The notes below the pieces were generated by a model, which saw only the letters and a list, made by a program, of their open reading frames with translations, was not told the origin of the DNA and made no database searches. A program made the translations under genes and the position numbers. This document shows positions 12,241-29,600 of a DNA stretch of 64,000 nucleotides, piece after piece. Source of the stretch: Lucifuga dentata (taxonomy: Eukaryota > Chordata > Actinopteri > Ophidiiformes > Bythitidae); assembly GCA_014773175.1 (NCBI GenBank), contig VXCM01001016.1:1-64000 (forward strand), written 5' to 3'. Each line of letters starts with the position of its first letter. Position 1 is the stretch's first letter.

Positions 12241-12483
12241 ATGCTGTAGCTCCATTATCTGCATCGAGAGAAAGGCGGCTGAAGGCAGCTGTGGATGAAG
12301 AACATGTCGAGGACGATGAAGATGAGGAAGAGGACCCTCCAAGTTCTGACAGAGTCCGTCGGGCGGGGGCCACTGGTAGTCTGGCTTTGGGGAAGTCATA
12401 GCCATTTTCCTCCTCTTCTCCCTCCTCAGCTGGATGGTCCAGAGGGCCGTTGGTCATGGCCTGAGGGGGAAGCTCTGAATAGT
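12241..12483 (-). CDS. cbl: cbl exon 15 (NGYDFP docking site, poly-Ser)
   Basis: Encodes residues 792-873. After an acidic run comes NGYDFPKARLP, with Tyr820 at the position of human Tyr774 (DGYDVPKP, a CrkL-binding site). ARRTLSELGG follows, then a long Ser/Thr/Cys tract rich in serine. The acceptor is TTTCCCAG|AC and the donor GCAT|GTAAGA; 243 nt with split codons at both ends that join correctly. Confidence 0.95.
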
Positions 12484-13387
12484 CTGGGAAAGATGGAGAA
12501 CAATGTATTATGATTTTGAAAATGATGTAGAAAACGTGACACACAGAAAACCACACATTTAGCACGTGGCTAAATGGAAACTTGTTTCATTCCAGAACAT
12601 TGTATAACCAATATGAATTATTTCACAAACTAAAAAAATCATTAATATTTCAAATAATCAGATGATAATACACAGTTAAATGTCTTCAAATGACATCTTA
12701 GAACATATGTCTAAACTTTGCCTTTAAACTGTCTGCTAAGACTGGTAAAAAGCAAATTTTAGATATAGAGAGAAGTTTCTACCCATGAACTAGATACTGT
12801 ATGTATCAGCTCAAGGATCACACTAAATCAGTGAACATTATGAACTATCTTGTGCAGTAGTTATGATGTGAATATCCATCAGTCATAAGCAGGGTCTCTC
12901 TCTTGCTATATTTGTGTGTGTATGCAGTAAGAAGTTTGTTATTTAGATGAAACGGCTGGAGTCAGACTAACAGATGGATATGTGGGTAATGATGTACAAG
13001 GCTGGCATGCAGATATATACTTTTGAACTGGCATAGGTCATTAAAAAGTTTTCTGATCGCTGTATTAGACTATATTATCATCACATCAAATTTTAGTTCT
13101 CTTACAGCTAAAAGCGAAAACATTCTTTCTTTTAATGTCAGCACTGATTTTCTAAGAGAAGGCTGGAGTTTTAGTGTGAAACGCTGATATTCAACAGTCT
13201 GGTGAGAGTGAGTCATTCCAACATGGACTAAACTCTTCCTGACAAGTTAACAGGAATGTTGCAGGGTGGCAGGTATGGCAGTCTGTATATGTGTAGCACA
13301 GCTTCAAACTCGATCTGTAAATAAAATGAAAGCGACTCATGCTGTGTGTCTAAACTGTCCATCATCTTCCGATCCGACTAAGTATAC

Positions 13388-13494
13388 CTGAATCTCTGGC
13401 CTGGTGTGGAAGGGAGGCTGTCAGTGCCTGAGCCTGGATGTTGTACATGGCTTCGTACATTTGAGGTCCGTCCTCGAGGTCAGCCAGTGCCAGA
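13388..13494 (-). CDS. cbl: cbl exon 14 (YEAM PI3K-docking site)
   Basis: Encodes residues 757-792, LALADLEDGPQMYEAMYNIQ then AQALTASLPHQARDS. Tyr769 in YEAM corresponds to human Tyr731, the binding site for the p85 subunit of PI3-kinase. The acceptor is GTTCTAG|T and the donor TTCAG|GTATAC. The 107 nt keep the frame between split codons at both ends. Confidence 0.94.
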
Positions 13495-13592
13495 CTAGAA
13501 CAAACAACACACACAGCTCTGCATGAAACAACACCGACGACAGGATAAGTTGGTATGTCGCTTGAACTGGATAGAATGAGTGTTATGTGTAC

Positions 13593-13799
13593 CGGGAGTT
13601 GAGTGGGCAGGCTGGGGTCTGTGTCTGGTGGGATGCTAGAGGCTGAGACTGTGGGGGCCTGGGGACTGATGGGGTCTCCTCTACAGGTGGAGCCATGACA
13701 GGTGGCAGAACAGGACGAGAGGAGGGTATCATGTACTCTGACTCTTCTTCACTGTCACCGGCCTCCTCTCCCGTCACCGGCCTCAGGGCTGGAGACGGT
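13593..13799 (-). CDS. cbl: cbl exon 13 (Tyr709 docking site)
   Basis: Encodes residues 687-756, with an acidic segment and the ESEYMIPSSRP motif. Tyr709 corresponds to human Tyr700 (EYMTPSSRP), a Src-family phosphorylation and SH2-docking site. A proline-rich stretch longer than in human follows. The acceptor is TTCCCAG|A and the donor CCCG|GTACAC; phases agree on both sides. Confidence 0.94.
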
Positions 13800-14791
13800 C
13801 TGGGAACAAACAACCCAAGAATATTTACTGTGGAACAGTAAATACGGATTTACTGTACATACACACTAAAGGCTATATGGTGTGAAGGGACATCCGCTTC
13901 CTAAAATATCTATCAGAGATGTTGTTATTGTTCTGCAGCCTTTACAACACATATTTACCACAGTAAGATGCTCCAGTCTTCTATGGCTGCATTCTTTCAG
14001 AAACAGAGGAATTTTACATCATCATAGTATTGTAGAAGTGATTTTCTATATATATTGCAGCTGCTCCTTATTAGATATGTAATTAATAAATTGGAAAACT
14101 ATGTATTATTGCAAAAATGTAGCCATAAATCTAAAAATTAGCTAAATTTTGATTAAATCTTTCAGTAGGGATACCACAAACCCATCAACATTTTTGATAA
14201 TTCCCACTGCTGTATATGCAGTACTTCAATGTAAGAGGGAGTGGACAAAATAACAAACACCAGATGAAAAACTAAAACTAAACTAAACCAAACTAAAATC
14301 AGCTAAATCACATGTATAGATGTGCTACACAAGCAATTCATTAAACTCTAAACAGATTTTTAACAGTCTTCAAAGTGCCAGGAAGCCACAGTGTGACAGA
14401 GTTCCAAAGAAGGAAAAACACTGTAGTTGGTGCCCAAATAACAGGGGAATCAGATCCAAAAATCAGCAAAGAAGTTTGCTGTGGCAAGGAAAACAGCAAA
14501 TTATGACAAGCCAAGCAAAAATTACCACAGAATTAAATAAACACCTCTGTGATACTGGATCAACAAAAACAGCAAGTTGTGACCTTTGAAAGCCGGCATT
14601 AATGGTAGGGGTGACGTTTGGAAACCATTTGTATCAAAAGGCCAACACACAAACACACGTAACATTTTAGTTTTACAAGTTCCTGATGACCTTTATATAC
14701 AGCACACAACATATGATACATTACTCCAAACAGAACACATCAGAGGCGTGCAGGATGGCAGAGGGTGGGACAGAAAGACCAGATAAAGTAC

Positions 14792-14880
14792 CTGGCTGCC
14801 AAAGCATAGATGGCGTTGGCTGAGGCTGAGGGCTTGACTTTGGGGTTGTCATACTCTTGACTCGCTACCGCGGTAAAACT
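14792..14880 (-). CDS. cbl: cbl exon 12
   Basis: Encodes residues 658-687: SFTAVASQEYDNPKVKPSAS then ANAIYALAAR, matching the c-Cbl segment '[21 protein letters not shown]'. The acceptor is CTTTCCAG|AGT and the donor GCCAG|GTACTT. The 89 nt end two bases into an Arg codon completed by exon 13. Confidence 0.94.
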
Positions 14881-15289
14881 CTGGAAAGGAAGCAGAAACT
14901 GAAATCTCAGAGCCTTTAAAGTGAAGAATATTTTACAGGTAAAATCTTGGAAGAAGCCAAACACCAAATATTCACAAATATCACATAAGAGCAGTCCAAT
15001 CATGAATACATCTTAACAATATTTCCTTAAGTGTAATCAAAAGTGTAGGTGTTTAGCTAGTAATTGTGCTCATGAGCTTTTGGGCCACACTGAACACTTG
15101 AAATGACCCCCATGTATCAAACGTAAACGTGATTATTAGGAAGACGTGTCAATTATCTTACTTGGACAGCTACTACTTTGCATTACTTTGCACTAGTTAA
15201 CGTTGTCAGGGAATAACCAAACTGAATCACGACAGCGACCAAAGATGAATATGTGTGTGGTGTTTTGTGTTTACAAGTGTTCCTCTAAC

Positions 15290-15792
15290 CAGCTGGTGGT
15301 CCAGACTGAGGGAGCTGTTGTTCCTCTGTGAGTCGGCTTGTGTGTCAAAAGCTGAGGGCAGCGCCAGGGGGAGGGAGTGTCGGTTGGAGAGTTCTCTGAC
15401 ACCTGCTCNAAAGCTGAGGGCAGCGCCAGGGGGAGGGAGTGTCGGTTGGAGAGTTCTCTGACACCTGCTCGAGTGTCACCTCCCAGACTGGACACTTGGG
15501 TGGAGGAGGAGGAGGAGGAGGAAGATGAGGAGGAGGAGAAGGAGGAAGAGGAGGTAGAGGTGGGGGCCTTGGGAACAGGCCTAGAGTTCCATTCAGCCAG
15601 GGAGCGGTTCGGAGGTGCTGGAGGCAGTTTGTCCCGAGGCGGCTCGCCAGGGGTGGAGGGTAAGGGCCGCCTCTGGAGCCGTCCATCGGAGCCTGTGCCA
15701 GCTGTGTGGGGGCGGTCTGGGGGAGGTGGAGGGGGGAGGTCTCTCAGTGATGGAGGGAGAGGGAGAGGCTTGTCTTTGTGGTGGGATGGTGC
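15290..15792 (-). CDS. cbl: cbl exon 11 (proline- and serine-rich), broken by an assembly duplication
   Basis: Encodes residues 511-657: [20 protein letters not shown], then [12 protein letters not shown], a poly-serine tract and the conserved [16 protein letters not shown]. The acceptor is TCATCAG|GCA and the donor CAGCTG|GTTAGA. As written the exon is 503 nt and frameshifted: 61 bp (15348-15408) are repeated at 15410-15470 around an N at 15409. Deleting 62 nt gives 441 nt, exactly 147 codons in phase 0, matching exons 10 and 12. The serine run is far longer than the corresponding human segment. Confidence 0.93.
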
Positions 15793-15996
15793 CTGATGAG
15801 GATGAGGGGGAAGGAGATGATTTAGTCTGCATACAGTACTCTGCTGTTATCTTTAGAACTGCATATAATTCACTTAGCAATAAAACCATTCTGGATGCTT
15901 TTTTCAAATATGAATAATTTATGTTCAGTTACCTTTGTGGTGACTCCTGGACTGGAGGCACCAGGGGGGTTGGGAGGTNAATTTATGTTCAGTTAC

Positions 15997-16128
15997 CTTT
16001 GTGGTGACTCCTGGACTGGAGGCACCAGGGGGGTTGGGAGGTCTGTGCTGTAGCAGGTCGAGTCTGGGTGGCACAGGTGGAAGGGAGGACTGTGGAGCTA
16101 GTGACATAGGTGATGGGGGGCGCTCCAC
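15997..16128 (-). CDS. cbl: cbl exon 10 (proline-rich region)
   Basis: Encodes residues 467-510, [20 protein letters not shown] to [10 protein letters not shown], with SH3-type PPVPPR motifs. The acceptor is TCCTCCAG|GTG and the donor ACAAAG|GTAACT; 44 codons in phase 0. An N at 15979 separates this exon's 3' end and donor from a perfect 63-bp repeat (15916-15978), so the donor appears twice. The second occurrence is best treated as an artefact. Confidence 0.95.
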
Positions 16129-17034
16129 CTGGAGGACACACACACACAACAGCAGGACTTGTCACATTTTATCACCTCTTGAAGCAAAAATACTTGGGCA
16201 ACATTTATGGGCCATCAAAATTTAAGGAATCCTCCTACTGTGATTTTTTTAATCACTGAAAGCATCAATCAGAAATTTTAATCTTTTTTTTTTTTCTTTT
16301 TTTTTAAATCTTGCCAAAAATTCTCAGTGGAAATTTGATCTAGTTTAAATGGGTGCGTCTACATTTTATATACAATAATTTCTGATGCATCTGATTGGCT
16401 GATGATTATGATCAGTTTTATACCCGTTCAGTGAAAATGGGCATGCAAAACAATTTGTTAACTTACACAAAAATTACATGCTGTACTTTCAAAAATATGA
16501 GTGTATTTCACAGTATACATCTTAAGAGGTAGTCCAGGATGAGAAAGGTACTGGGTCACTATTCAAAGCCAGAGAAATTCCAGAACTGCATCAAAGTGTG
16601 TAAGTTCTCAGGCATTCACCTACTTCATAAGTGGATGAAAACACGGTTTCTCAAGAAGCACATGAATGATAAATAGCAGAATGCACCACATATCAAATAC
16701 CTGGAAGCACAAAGGAAGCTGCTGCCTTGGTGCCATGAAAGATGAAGATGAAAGACGTTAGATATGAGATGTGAGCTTGAGGCTCACCAAAAGTGAAAAG
16801 GGCATGGTGTGGAGTGTTTTATCTGTGGAGAGATAGCTCTCTCAGAATAACAGATAACTAAGAGGACAGCAGGAACCGAACGAGATGCATCAGTGAGCAG
16901 AAAGGACAACAAATCAGCTAGGCCAGACACCACAGCATTTAATCTTTGGAAAGTACCTGAGCAGCTTGTCCATCATCAAGCCAAAGCTTTTTGTCTAAAT
17001 TAAGGCCAGGACTGCAATATTTCAACATTTTTAC

Positions 17035-17253
17035 CTTTGTACAGGCAAGTTTGCTCATCATGAGATGAGGGTCTTCAAGTCTGTCATCATCATCATCATC
17101 ATAGCTGGGTGACGGAGTGCCCTCAGCCCCAAATGTGCCCCGGCAAGAGCCCCCACTGTTGTCCTTTGGGTCAAAGGGATCCACAACAATGGGCTCTGTA
17201 CCCTTAATCTCACAGCGACAGAACGGGCATCCCGTTCCCTGACCTTCTGACTC
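17035..17253 (-). CDS. cbl: cbl exon 9 (second half of RING, acidic stretch)
   Basis: Encodes residues 394-466. The last RING pair is Cys402-Pro-Phe-Cys405, followed by [17 protein letters not shown]. The loop reads [10 protein letters not shown], two residues (Thr-Gly) longer than the human loop as I recall it. A run of six Asp lies downstream. The acceptor is CTTACAG|GAG and the donor ACAAAG|GTAAAA; 73 codons in phase 0. Confidence 0.97.
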
Positions 17254-17350
17254 CTGTAAGACAAGAGAAAAATGGAGATTAATACTGCACAGAGAGGAGA
17301 GAGCCTTTTTTTCCAACCTGGAAACATTTTTTCAAAAATTATGCATTTCA

Positions 17351-17587
<237 letters not shown>

Positions 17588-18137
17588 TCAGTGCAGAAAC
17601 ACGAGCAATCGAGCACCAGGACGAAGCTCAAAGCTAGTATGCTAGCTAGTTTGTTGTTGTTTTTAATCTTGTGCTAAAACAAACTGAGTGTTCACGAATA
17701 CCATTACATCAATGAGAGGTTGTACTTTTTTTGAAGTGACATCAGGGTGGATATTCTTCACAGATTTTAACATTTAAATTTCCTTGGTCTTTTGATATAT
17801 CAGGTCCACCGTAGGTAATAATGCCGGGCGTGGGCACTTCACAATTAATGCAGGCCACTTCGAAACAGGAACACTTTGTTTTGACCTTAAAATCCTAAAA
17901 TTCACAAACCCACCATTTAGGAGTCTATTAACACCTAGCCATGCTCGGCATGGTGTCTGACCATGTCTCTTGACAGGAAGTGAAACAGCAACCAGTGATG
18001 AGCATTTTCTTTGGGAACATTATGAAGAACATTAAAAACATTATGAACATTATGAAGCACCAATATTTATCGTGTTCTTACCAGTAAGAACATGCAAGAA
18101 ATGAGAGTCTAAGAATTCAGCCGAGGAAATATTCTCA

Positions 18138-18311
<174 letters not shown>

Positions 18312-18978
18312 CTATTCATCTCCATTGAAGTATGAAAAGTACATAATCATCATTATAAATTTACACTGCATGACAACTAACAGGCTGTGGTAATGAAAAC
18401 ATCTGGTCAATCCATTCATTTAATCTGCCAACTTTTTCTAATATAATCATCATGTTGATGCATGTACAACTATTTTTACAAATGGTCAGATGCTGTAACC
18501 GCTTTCTAAATATTCCGTAGATGCCGGCAATATACCAATATAGATTTACCAGTTTTAATTCAGCTTCTGATTGCAGGTTTGAACAGGCCAACCGTAGCTT
18601 TCATTAAACAAAGGAATCAACACTGGCATTAAAAGACGAGTTTTATGCCAGCCAGCTAAACCGCTGACTGAGCAGTACATTATAAACCAACAGTAGCAAT
18701 GATAACATTGGAATGATGGGAACAAGGAATATGATATGGCTCTATTGGTTTACAGCTTCAAGGCAAACTCAATCGAGTGCCAATTGATGCAAAATAAAGC
18801 TGCGCAATTTATACAGAGATGCATACTTTGTGGGAAGAGAGGAGGCGAGGAAGAGACAAACTACAGTGAAAAGAAAAGCCCTGCATATGACAGGAACCTT
18901 ACTTATAGATTGATTATTAAAAAAAAAAAAAAAAAAAAAAAAACAGCTATAAAACTAAAAAAAACACCAGAGAACTTA

Positions 18979-23097
<4,119 letters not shown>

Positions 23098-23682
23098 TTA
23101 CAACGTAGGATGTTGGCGACCTGAATCCTTCATGGCAGGATATCATAGCTGCAAGTACTGCAAATCAGAACTTTGGTCACTTGTTCTGTTGCTTTCTTTG
23201 TCAAGCAGACTTTTACATTTCTATCATAAAGTAGAGCAATGACTGACGATAAGGTTCTGTCACTTGGGGAATACATTGTTTTCTCCAAAACGGATCATAG
23301 AGGGTGGTCATGAATGCTCTGCTGATCAACTGACAGCTACTGCATTAAATTTGAACTTAGTTAGGTGTTTTGTAGTTATGTGACAAATGGGGGAATTACT
23401 GTGTAGGCATTGGGAAATTTAAGACATTAAAATGTTCCTGTATTTCCATGTTTTTTTTTTTTTTTTTAAATTGTATAATTACACACTCACAAACTGACTT
23501 AGCCATGCACTCTTTGTTGTCAGTTATCATATATTGCCTCTCTGAAATAAGCACGTGGAATTCAGCTTCATTTTGCTGGAGAATGCTTGTGAAAGACCCC
23601 ATGGGTTTCAGATTGCCAGATTGGGAATTACTGGTCTGGTATATTTCAGTTTTCTACATGCACACTACTGTAAGTGGACTCA

Positions 23683-23913
<231 letters not shown>

Positions 23914-26559
23914 TCAGAGGAGGTGACAATTTCGTGACAGTTATTTTGCAGAGTTACACGATTTGACTTGAATGAACAATCAGGCATCATGCGCTGTATG
24001 TAATACTTTATTTAACCCATATATCATTCCCAGTTGCATTCTACAATACACTCTAACTGCAAAAAAATAATCAACATGCAGCAATCCAGATGGTAATAAT
24101 ACCACAATTTACATCAAATTGCAAGTCTGTCAACTACTAGTCATGCTGAAAAGACTGGCTCTGGATTAACCTCACAATGTCAACTGACTGGGAATGAGAA
24201 TGAAATTGCTACATAATTGCTCCAGTGAAAGTAATCCTGACAGGTTCAGGTTCTTTGGCTACCAGCTATGTTAGCTTTTGCAATAAAGAAACTGTCAGCA
24301 TATATAATTTGTACTTCCTCTTACTCAGCCACCTCAGAAGCAGAATATGCAACTGCAGCTAAATGTCTGTTTGATAGGCCAATGCCATAAGACTGTTGTA
24401 GCAAGTAATTTCAGAAGACTTAAGTGAAATACCAAAAGGCATTAGCATTCTTTGATATATTTGTACATATTTTACATGACATTACCAAGCAAATTCATGG
24501 TCAACTATAAATAGTAACCTGATTAACCAGTCTTGGTGGTTGAGCCATCTAAGGTGATCTAAAATATTCAGCTGCGTTGGCATCTTTTGCAGTAATCCAT
24601 GCTTGTGGTGAAGTCAGTCATGCAGTATGACACACACACACACACAAAATCACCAAGTATTTTTAAAATGCTTGGGTGCAAATTACGTTTAGTTTTCCGT
24701 TATTTAATTTGAATTATTGCTTTTACACTTCTTTTAAACTTGATTTTAAATATGTACAAATATGGACTAAAGAATGTAGTGAGATCTCTGATGGGTGATG
24801 ACTGCTAAAATTTATATCTGCAAATATCATTGGTGTGAAGCACTGAAAGTTCAACATGAAAATAGGTCAAAATAAAAGAAGAAGCCTATCTCTCTTTCCC
24901 TGTGTCACATGCTTTTTTGGCAATATTCTCCTCCCTTTATCTCCTTTCTTAATTTCCTGCTTCAGGGAATAACTGATGTTTTGACAGAAGTGCCATCTGA
25001 CTGTCAGGGTTGATGGTGTCTTCTGTTGTATGGCTGTTGGTTTACCACTGTTCTGTTGATAGCTTTGGAATAACTGTCAGAAGATGTTCAAGCTGTGTTA
25101 CCATGTTGGATTGCGTGTGACAATGGTCAGACCCAAACAATAAGTCCTAGAAATTACCACCAAAATTTAAAGTTCCCTGGTGATTTATATGATTTTTTCC
25201 AAATAAACATATAAAATATTTGCAAACAGTGTAAGATTAGTGATCTTGGTACGAATGGTAAAGGGTGAGGGGGGTATTTGGACTTCTTGACTTTTGTATG
25301 ATGACATTTGCTCATACAAAAGTCAAGGGAATTACTGGCCATTTTGAATATGTAAATGACATGCTGGTTTCACACTTCCTGTACGTGTGACAAGATTCAA
25401 AGTAGAACTAAATTTATATTCACTTGTTTTCCCCCCCAAGTCAAACTCAGAACATGTTTAATTTAACTCCAACAGACACGTCAGGGAAGAACTCACATCC
25501 TCAGCCTCACCTCTTCACAGAAATAAGAGATCCTCATGCAGGTCACATGCACAAAACATGTGGTTACTAAAAGATGTATTCAGGATGTAACTTTAGTGAG
25601 GAGGCTCAGAACGTGCAGGTGAGGAGAAAGAGACAAAGACATTTAACTCAACAAGCTATCCCAGTATATTGTTCTGATTACGGTTGCAAAAGGCTGGCTG
25701 AAAAACACAGAAGAGAGGAAACAACTAAAGGATGGGACAGGAAAATGAAAGAGGAGACTAGAATAAAATCAAGATATAATAGAGAATATATACAAGAGAG
25801 GTGAGGGGACAAAGAAAGGAGACTAGGATTTAAAAAGAAAGTTGTACAATGTCACTACGCAGCATTTGAAGTGTAATGCTGAGAAAGCCATGATTTATGA
25901 GGCAGCACAGAGGGAGATTGTGCTTGGCTGTTGGGGAGGGTGAATTGACATGCACGAGAGAGAGCAATGAAAGCGTTGCTACATTGCAGCTGCCCCATAC
26001 TACACTATGTAGCCTATGAGAGGAGCGAGGGGGGAGTGGAAAGAGTGAATGAAGGACAGTGACTGAGGATGGATGAATAAGATTAGTGTATCTTGAGACC
26101 CTGCCAAAGTAGACCAGTGCTTTTTAGGATGATAATTTACCTCACAGAGTGCAGACAAGAATGGGAAAGAGAGAAAATGCGAGGTCTACTCTGGCAAGTG
26201 GTGATGGTGTTATATTTACACCCTTTGAGCAGTGAAATGATCCTCAAACAGTGAGCAGTCTTGTAGCTTGCTGTCTAATCCTTTGAACTGCTCTGCCCAC
26301 TTCAAATCTACAGCTACGACTTGAAGCCTGATGCAGCGATTTTCTGGCTTTGAAGTCACGGCAACACTCATCTCAGATGTAATGTGGAAAATGAGACCTT
26401 AAAGTACTCTAAGCTTCTCCCTGAAGAGCTCATGCACCCGCTGTTGTGAACATATTCTCTTCCCAGTGCCATGGAAGGAGAGCCAGGCATTTGTGACACT
26501 GCATTTGTAAAAGTTTTCATCAGCAGCTATCATCTCAGCAGGAGGTCCTCCTGTGTGTC

Positions 26560-26692
26560 TTCTGCTTCCTGGACCTGCCGGCCCACAAAGCTGCATCCTT
26601 TCTTCTGTCACCTCCCTCTAGTCTGNTTCTGCTTCCTGGACCTGCCGGCCCACAAAGCTGCATCCTTTCTTCTGTCACCTCCCTCTAGTCTG
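26560..26692. repeat. Assembly duplication around N (26626)
   Basis: 66 bp identical on both sides, within cbl intron 2. Confidence 0.9.
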
Positions 26693-29600
26693 TACTTTTA
26701 TCTAATGTGCAGCATAATCACACAAAGATATGCTAATCATTTGCTTCCTCAAGTTTAAATTTCAAGAAACTTTCATTTCTAAATCTAGACTAGAATGTGG
26801 TGGGNGGGAGAGAGAAAGAGAGAGAGAGTTAAAAGAATGAATGTTGTGAAAGCAAACACTGCTGTGAATCAAGCTCACTGGGTGGCTCAACTGTCTCTGG
26901 CACGAGAGATGCACTGTAAATAAAATTTTAGTGAAGCAAAAAAACTCAACAAATAAAGATAAGCCATATTGTTTTAAAACTTTTATAATGGTTCAAATGC
27001 AGTATGTGAGCCTCTCTCTCTCTCTCTCTCTGCCCCCCTCACCCCTCCCCCATCCCTCTCCATCCTACAATAGCAGCTCTGTAGTTGGTGTGTGTGCACT
27101 GGACAGCAGGCAGTGCTCCAACGGTCCCTACAACAGCTGCTGCTGTTTCAGCAGCTGAGCCAACCAGGAAGATGTGCTTTCAGTGGGCTGCAGCTCCACA
27201 GAGAATGATTTGCTGACCCACTCTCAAGTGTTATAAGTCTATAACATTTTCCCTTTTTCACTCTCAGTCATTCTCAACAATTACTGAGGCAACAAGCCAA
27301 ACTTTTTTCTGGACACCGGGTTTTTGTCCACCATCCCCCTCGCACTATAGGCTGACCTCTGACCTTGCAGCTGGCTGCTCCCTTCCTGTTTCCTGCTGGC
27401 TGTGATAAAGCAGCACAGCTACGCAAGCGAGTCCGCACTGCGCCAATATGCCACAGCACAGCCAGCAAGGGTCAACTGCATACAGTGAGAGTCTGTCTGG
27501 ATTGGCAGCGTCACAAATAGCTTCTGTATTATAGTGCAGAGGTATTGTCTTCAGAGTATCACATTACTGTGTTTTGTTGCTCAAGGATAAATGGTAAATG
27601 CAGACCAAACATGTCTGGAGCCCCAAAACAAAGCAACCAAAAGACAGCAGCAATTAATAAAATGAACTAAACTAGATTAGGGTTAAATGCATTGTGGACA
27701 ACTACACGCAGTGACCAGAAAAATAATCCACCCCTTTATATTGTTTTGCCCCTCTGGTTTTCATTGAATTATGTGTGATTATATGGAATTTAGTGACTTA
27801 AGTGCCATTTTGATACACGTGCTTTAACTCCTTTATCTAAACATAGACACAAATGTTGTCTACATTTGTCATTTTATTGATCCAGTTTTAGTCTACACCT
27901 GACCATTATGCAAGTCTATAGCTTTAACAACATGGCAGAGCCACTCAACTGAGTGGCTAAACTTCAAGTTAGTAGTGATTTATCAAAACGCAATCAAATT
28001 TACCATACGCAGCCAGACTTAAAAACTTAGCCTGCATTGAGAGATGCCGAGTTAGCTGCAGTTTGTACCAAATGTGTCAACTATGCAGACTGGAAATCAG
28101 ACAAAAAGCTTTTTTGATCTGGTTAGCAACCCTACAACACATCAAAGTGACTTCCAAATGATATATTAAAAACCTTAAAAACTTATCTCTGTGCCTGTGT
28201 TTAGGGCTGAGCGGCATCTCACGGGCCATGTAACAACACAACACTGACTGGATCAGTAAAGACACAGGCACTGACCACTTAGAGCCTCAGGAAAGCAGGA
28301 ATCATGCATGGTTGGTTCTTCGTCTAATCTAATGTGAACCACACCCTCTGGCTACTTCCATGGGGTGCAGTTTGAACCAAGATTTATCAGACTAGACAAC
28401 TTACAATTTTTTTTATTTTTTTTTTACAGTTTGCTGAAAATGCTTTCGGTGGTTTACCATCGTCTGGTGAGGTTCCCTGCATGGCTGTCTGATGTTAAAC
28501 TTGCAACAGTATTATGCACTGTGCTATGGAAGTGGCATGACTGCATAACTGTATTACATCACCATTATTATGACCCGAGCCCCTTGTCTTCCATGTCCAT
28601 TTACCGAAGGCCACCTCCCACATAGCATCCACTGTGATGTGTCTTGTGTTCTTCTGTATAATTGTTAACCCTTGAGATTGCTGCCTTTGGTAGCTAATGC
28701 AACACTACAGGTGTGGCGATGATCAAATCTGCCCTCCTAGCACCCACAATCATTCTTTTTCCAAAATCTGTCAGATCACACTTGAAGCACATTCTCATTA
28801 ATCAGTTCACATGCAAAGTCAGTGAACCTAAATCTGTTTAGGGGCAGGATCAATGTTCTTTCTGGTGGCTGACAACATATAATGTGTCAAATGTTAACAA
28901 ACTAAAAATGTACATGTATACAATCTAGTTATACTGAGAAACACATCACACTATGTGATGGAAATTCTGGATTCCCCTTTCATCCTTGTTATCGCTTTAT
29001 AAATTTAACGCTCCGGAATTGGCTTCACTCCGGATCTCCATCAGGAAACAGCCATGACAGCACACAACACATACTCACTGCACTGTACTTAAGCAATCAT
29101 CCAAACCCCACTTAACTACTTTCTTACGCAAACACTCTTGGACAAAAAAAAAAAGAAAAAGAAAAAAAAAAGTAAAATGCAGTACAATTTCTCTAAATGA
29201 GCATATTATTTTTCTGTCACTCTAGTCAATTAGACAGGCTTATACTCACATTAAGTTGTAAAACCAACGTAAAGCAGCACTGATTAGGCTTAATATTCTC
29301 TCTAACTTTGAGTAGCTATAGCCTACTGCATATATGATCATGATCATTTATCTCAGTGTGAATCAACAGCAATTTGTTGTTGCACCCTGCAGGGCAGAGA
29401 AGCGAGTTGGTTGCATCAAGCTAATCACCATAATCTAATAGTTTGAGGACTACATGAGCTGGCTGCTCACTGTCTGCAGTGACATAAATAACCACAATGC
29501 TCTGCTATTTGTGTGTATATCTGCGCAGAACCCCAAGCTACAAGTGTGGGCAAATGTAATTCAAGCTCAAACACCCACAGCCTCCAATGCATGAACTGCA

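Larger units (their letters stand above)
12484..15289 (-). other. cbl: cbl introns 12-14
   Basis: Introns 14 (12484-13387), 12 (13800-14791) and the gaps beside them (13495-13592, 14881-15289) show no other gene. Splice junctions at both ends of each are GT-AG. Short AT-rich stretches only. Confidence 0.8.

Noticed and set aside
15345..15907. Long proline-rich frames on both strands over cbl exons 10-11
   Set aside because: Out-of-frame shadows of the real exon 11; only the frame with [10 protein letters not shown] and NRHSLP matches c-Cbl.
18736..18840. Plus-strand frame with QLMQNKAAQF resembling the 'QNAAAR' block of LINEs
   Set aside because: Too short, opposite to the nearby LINE relic, with no other LINE block; probably coincidence.
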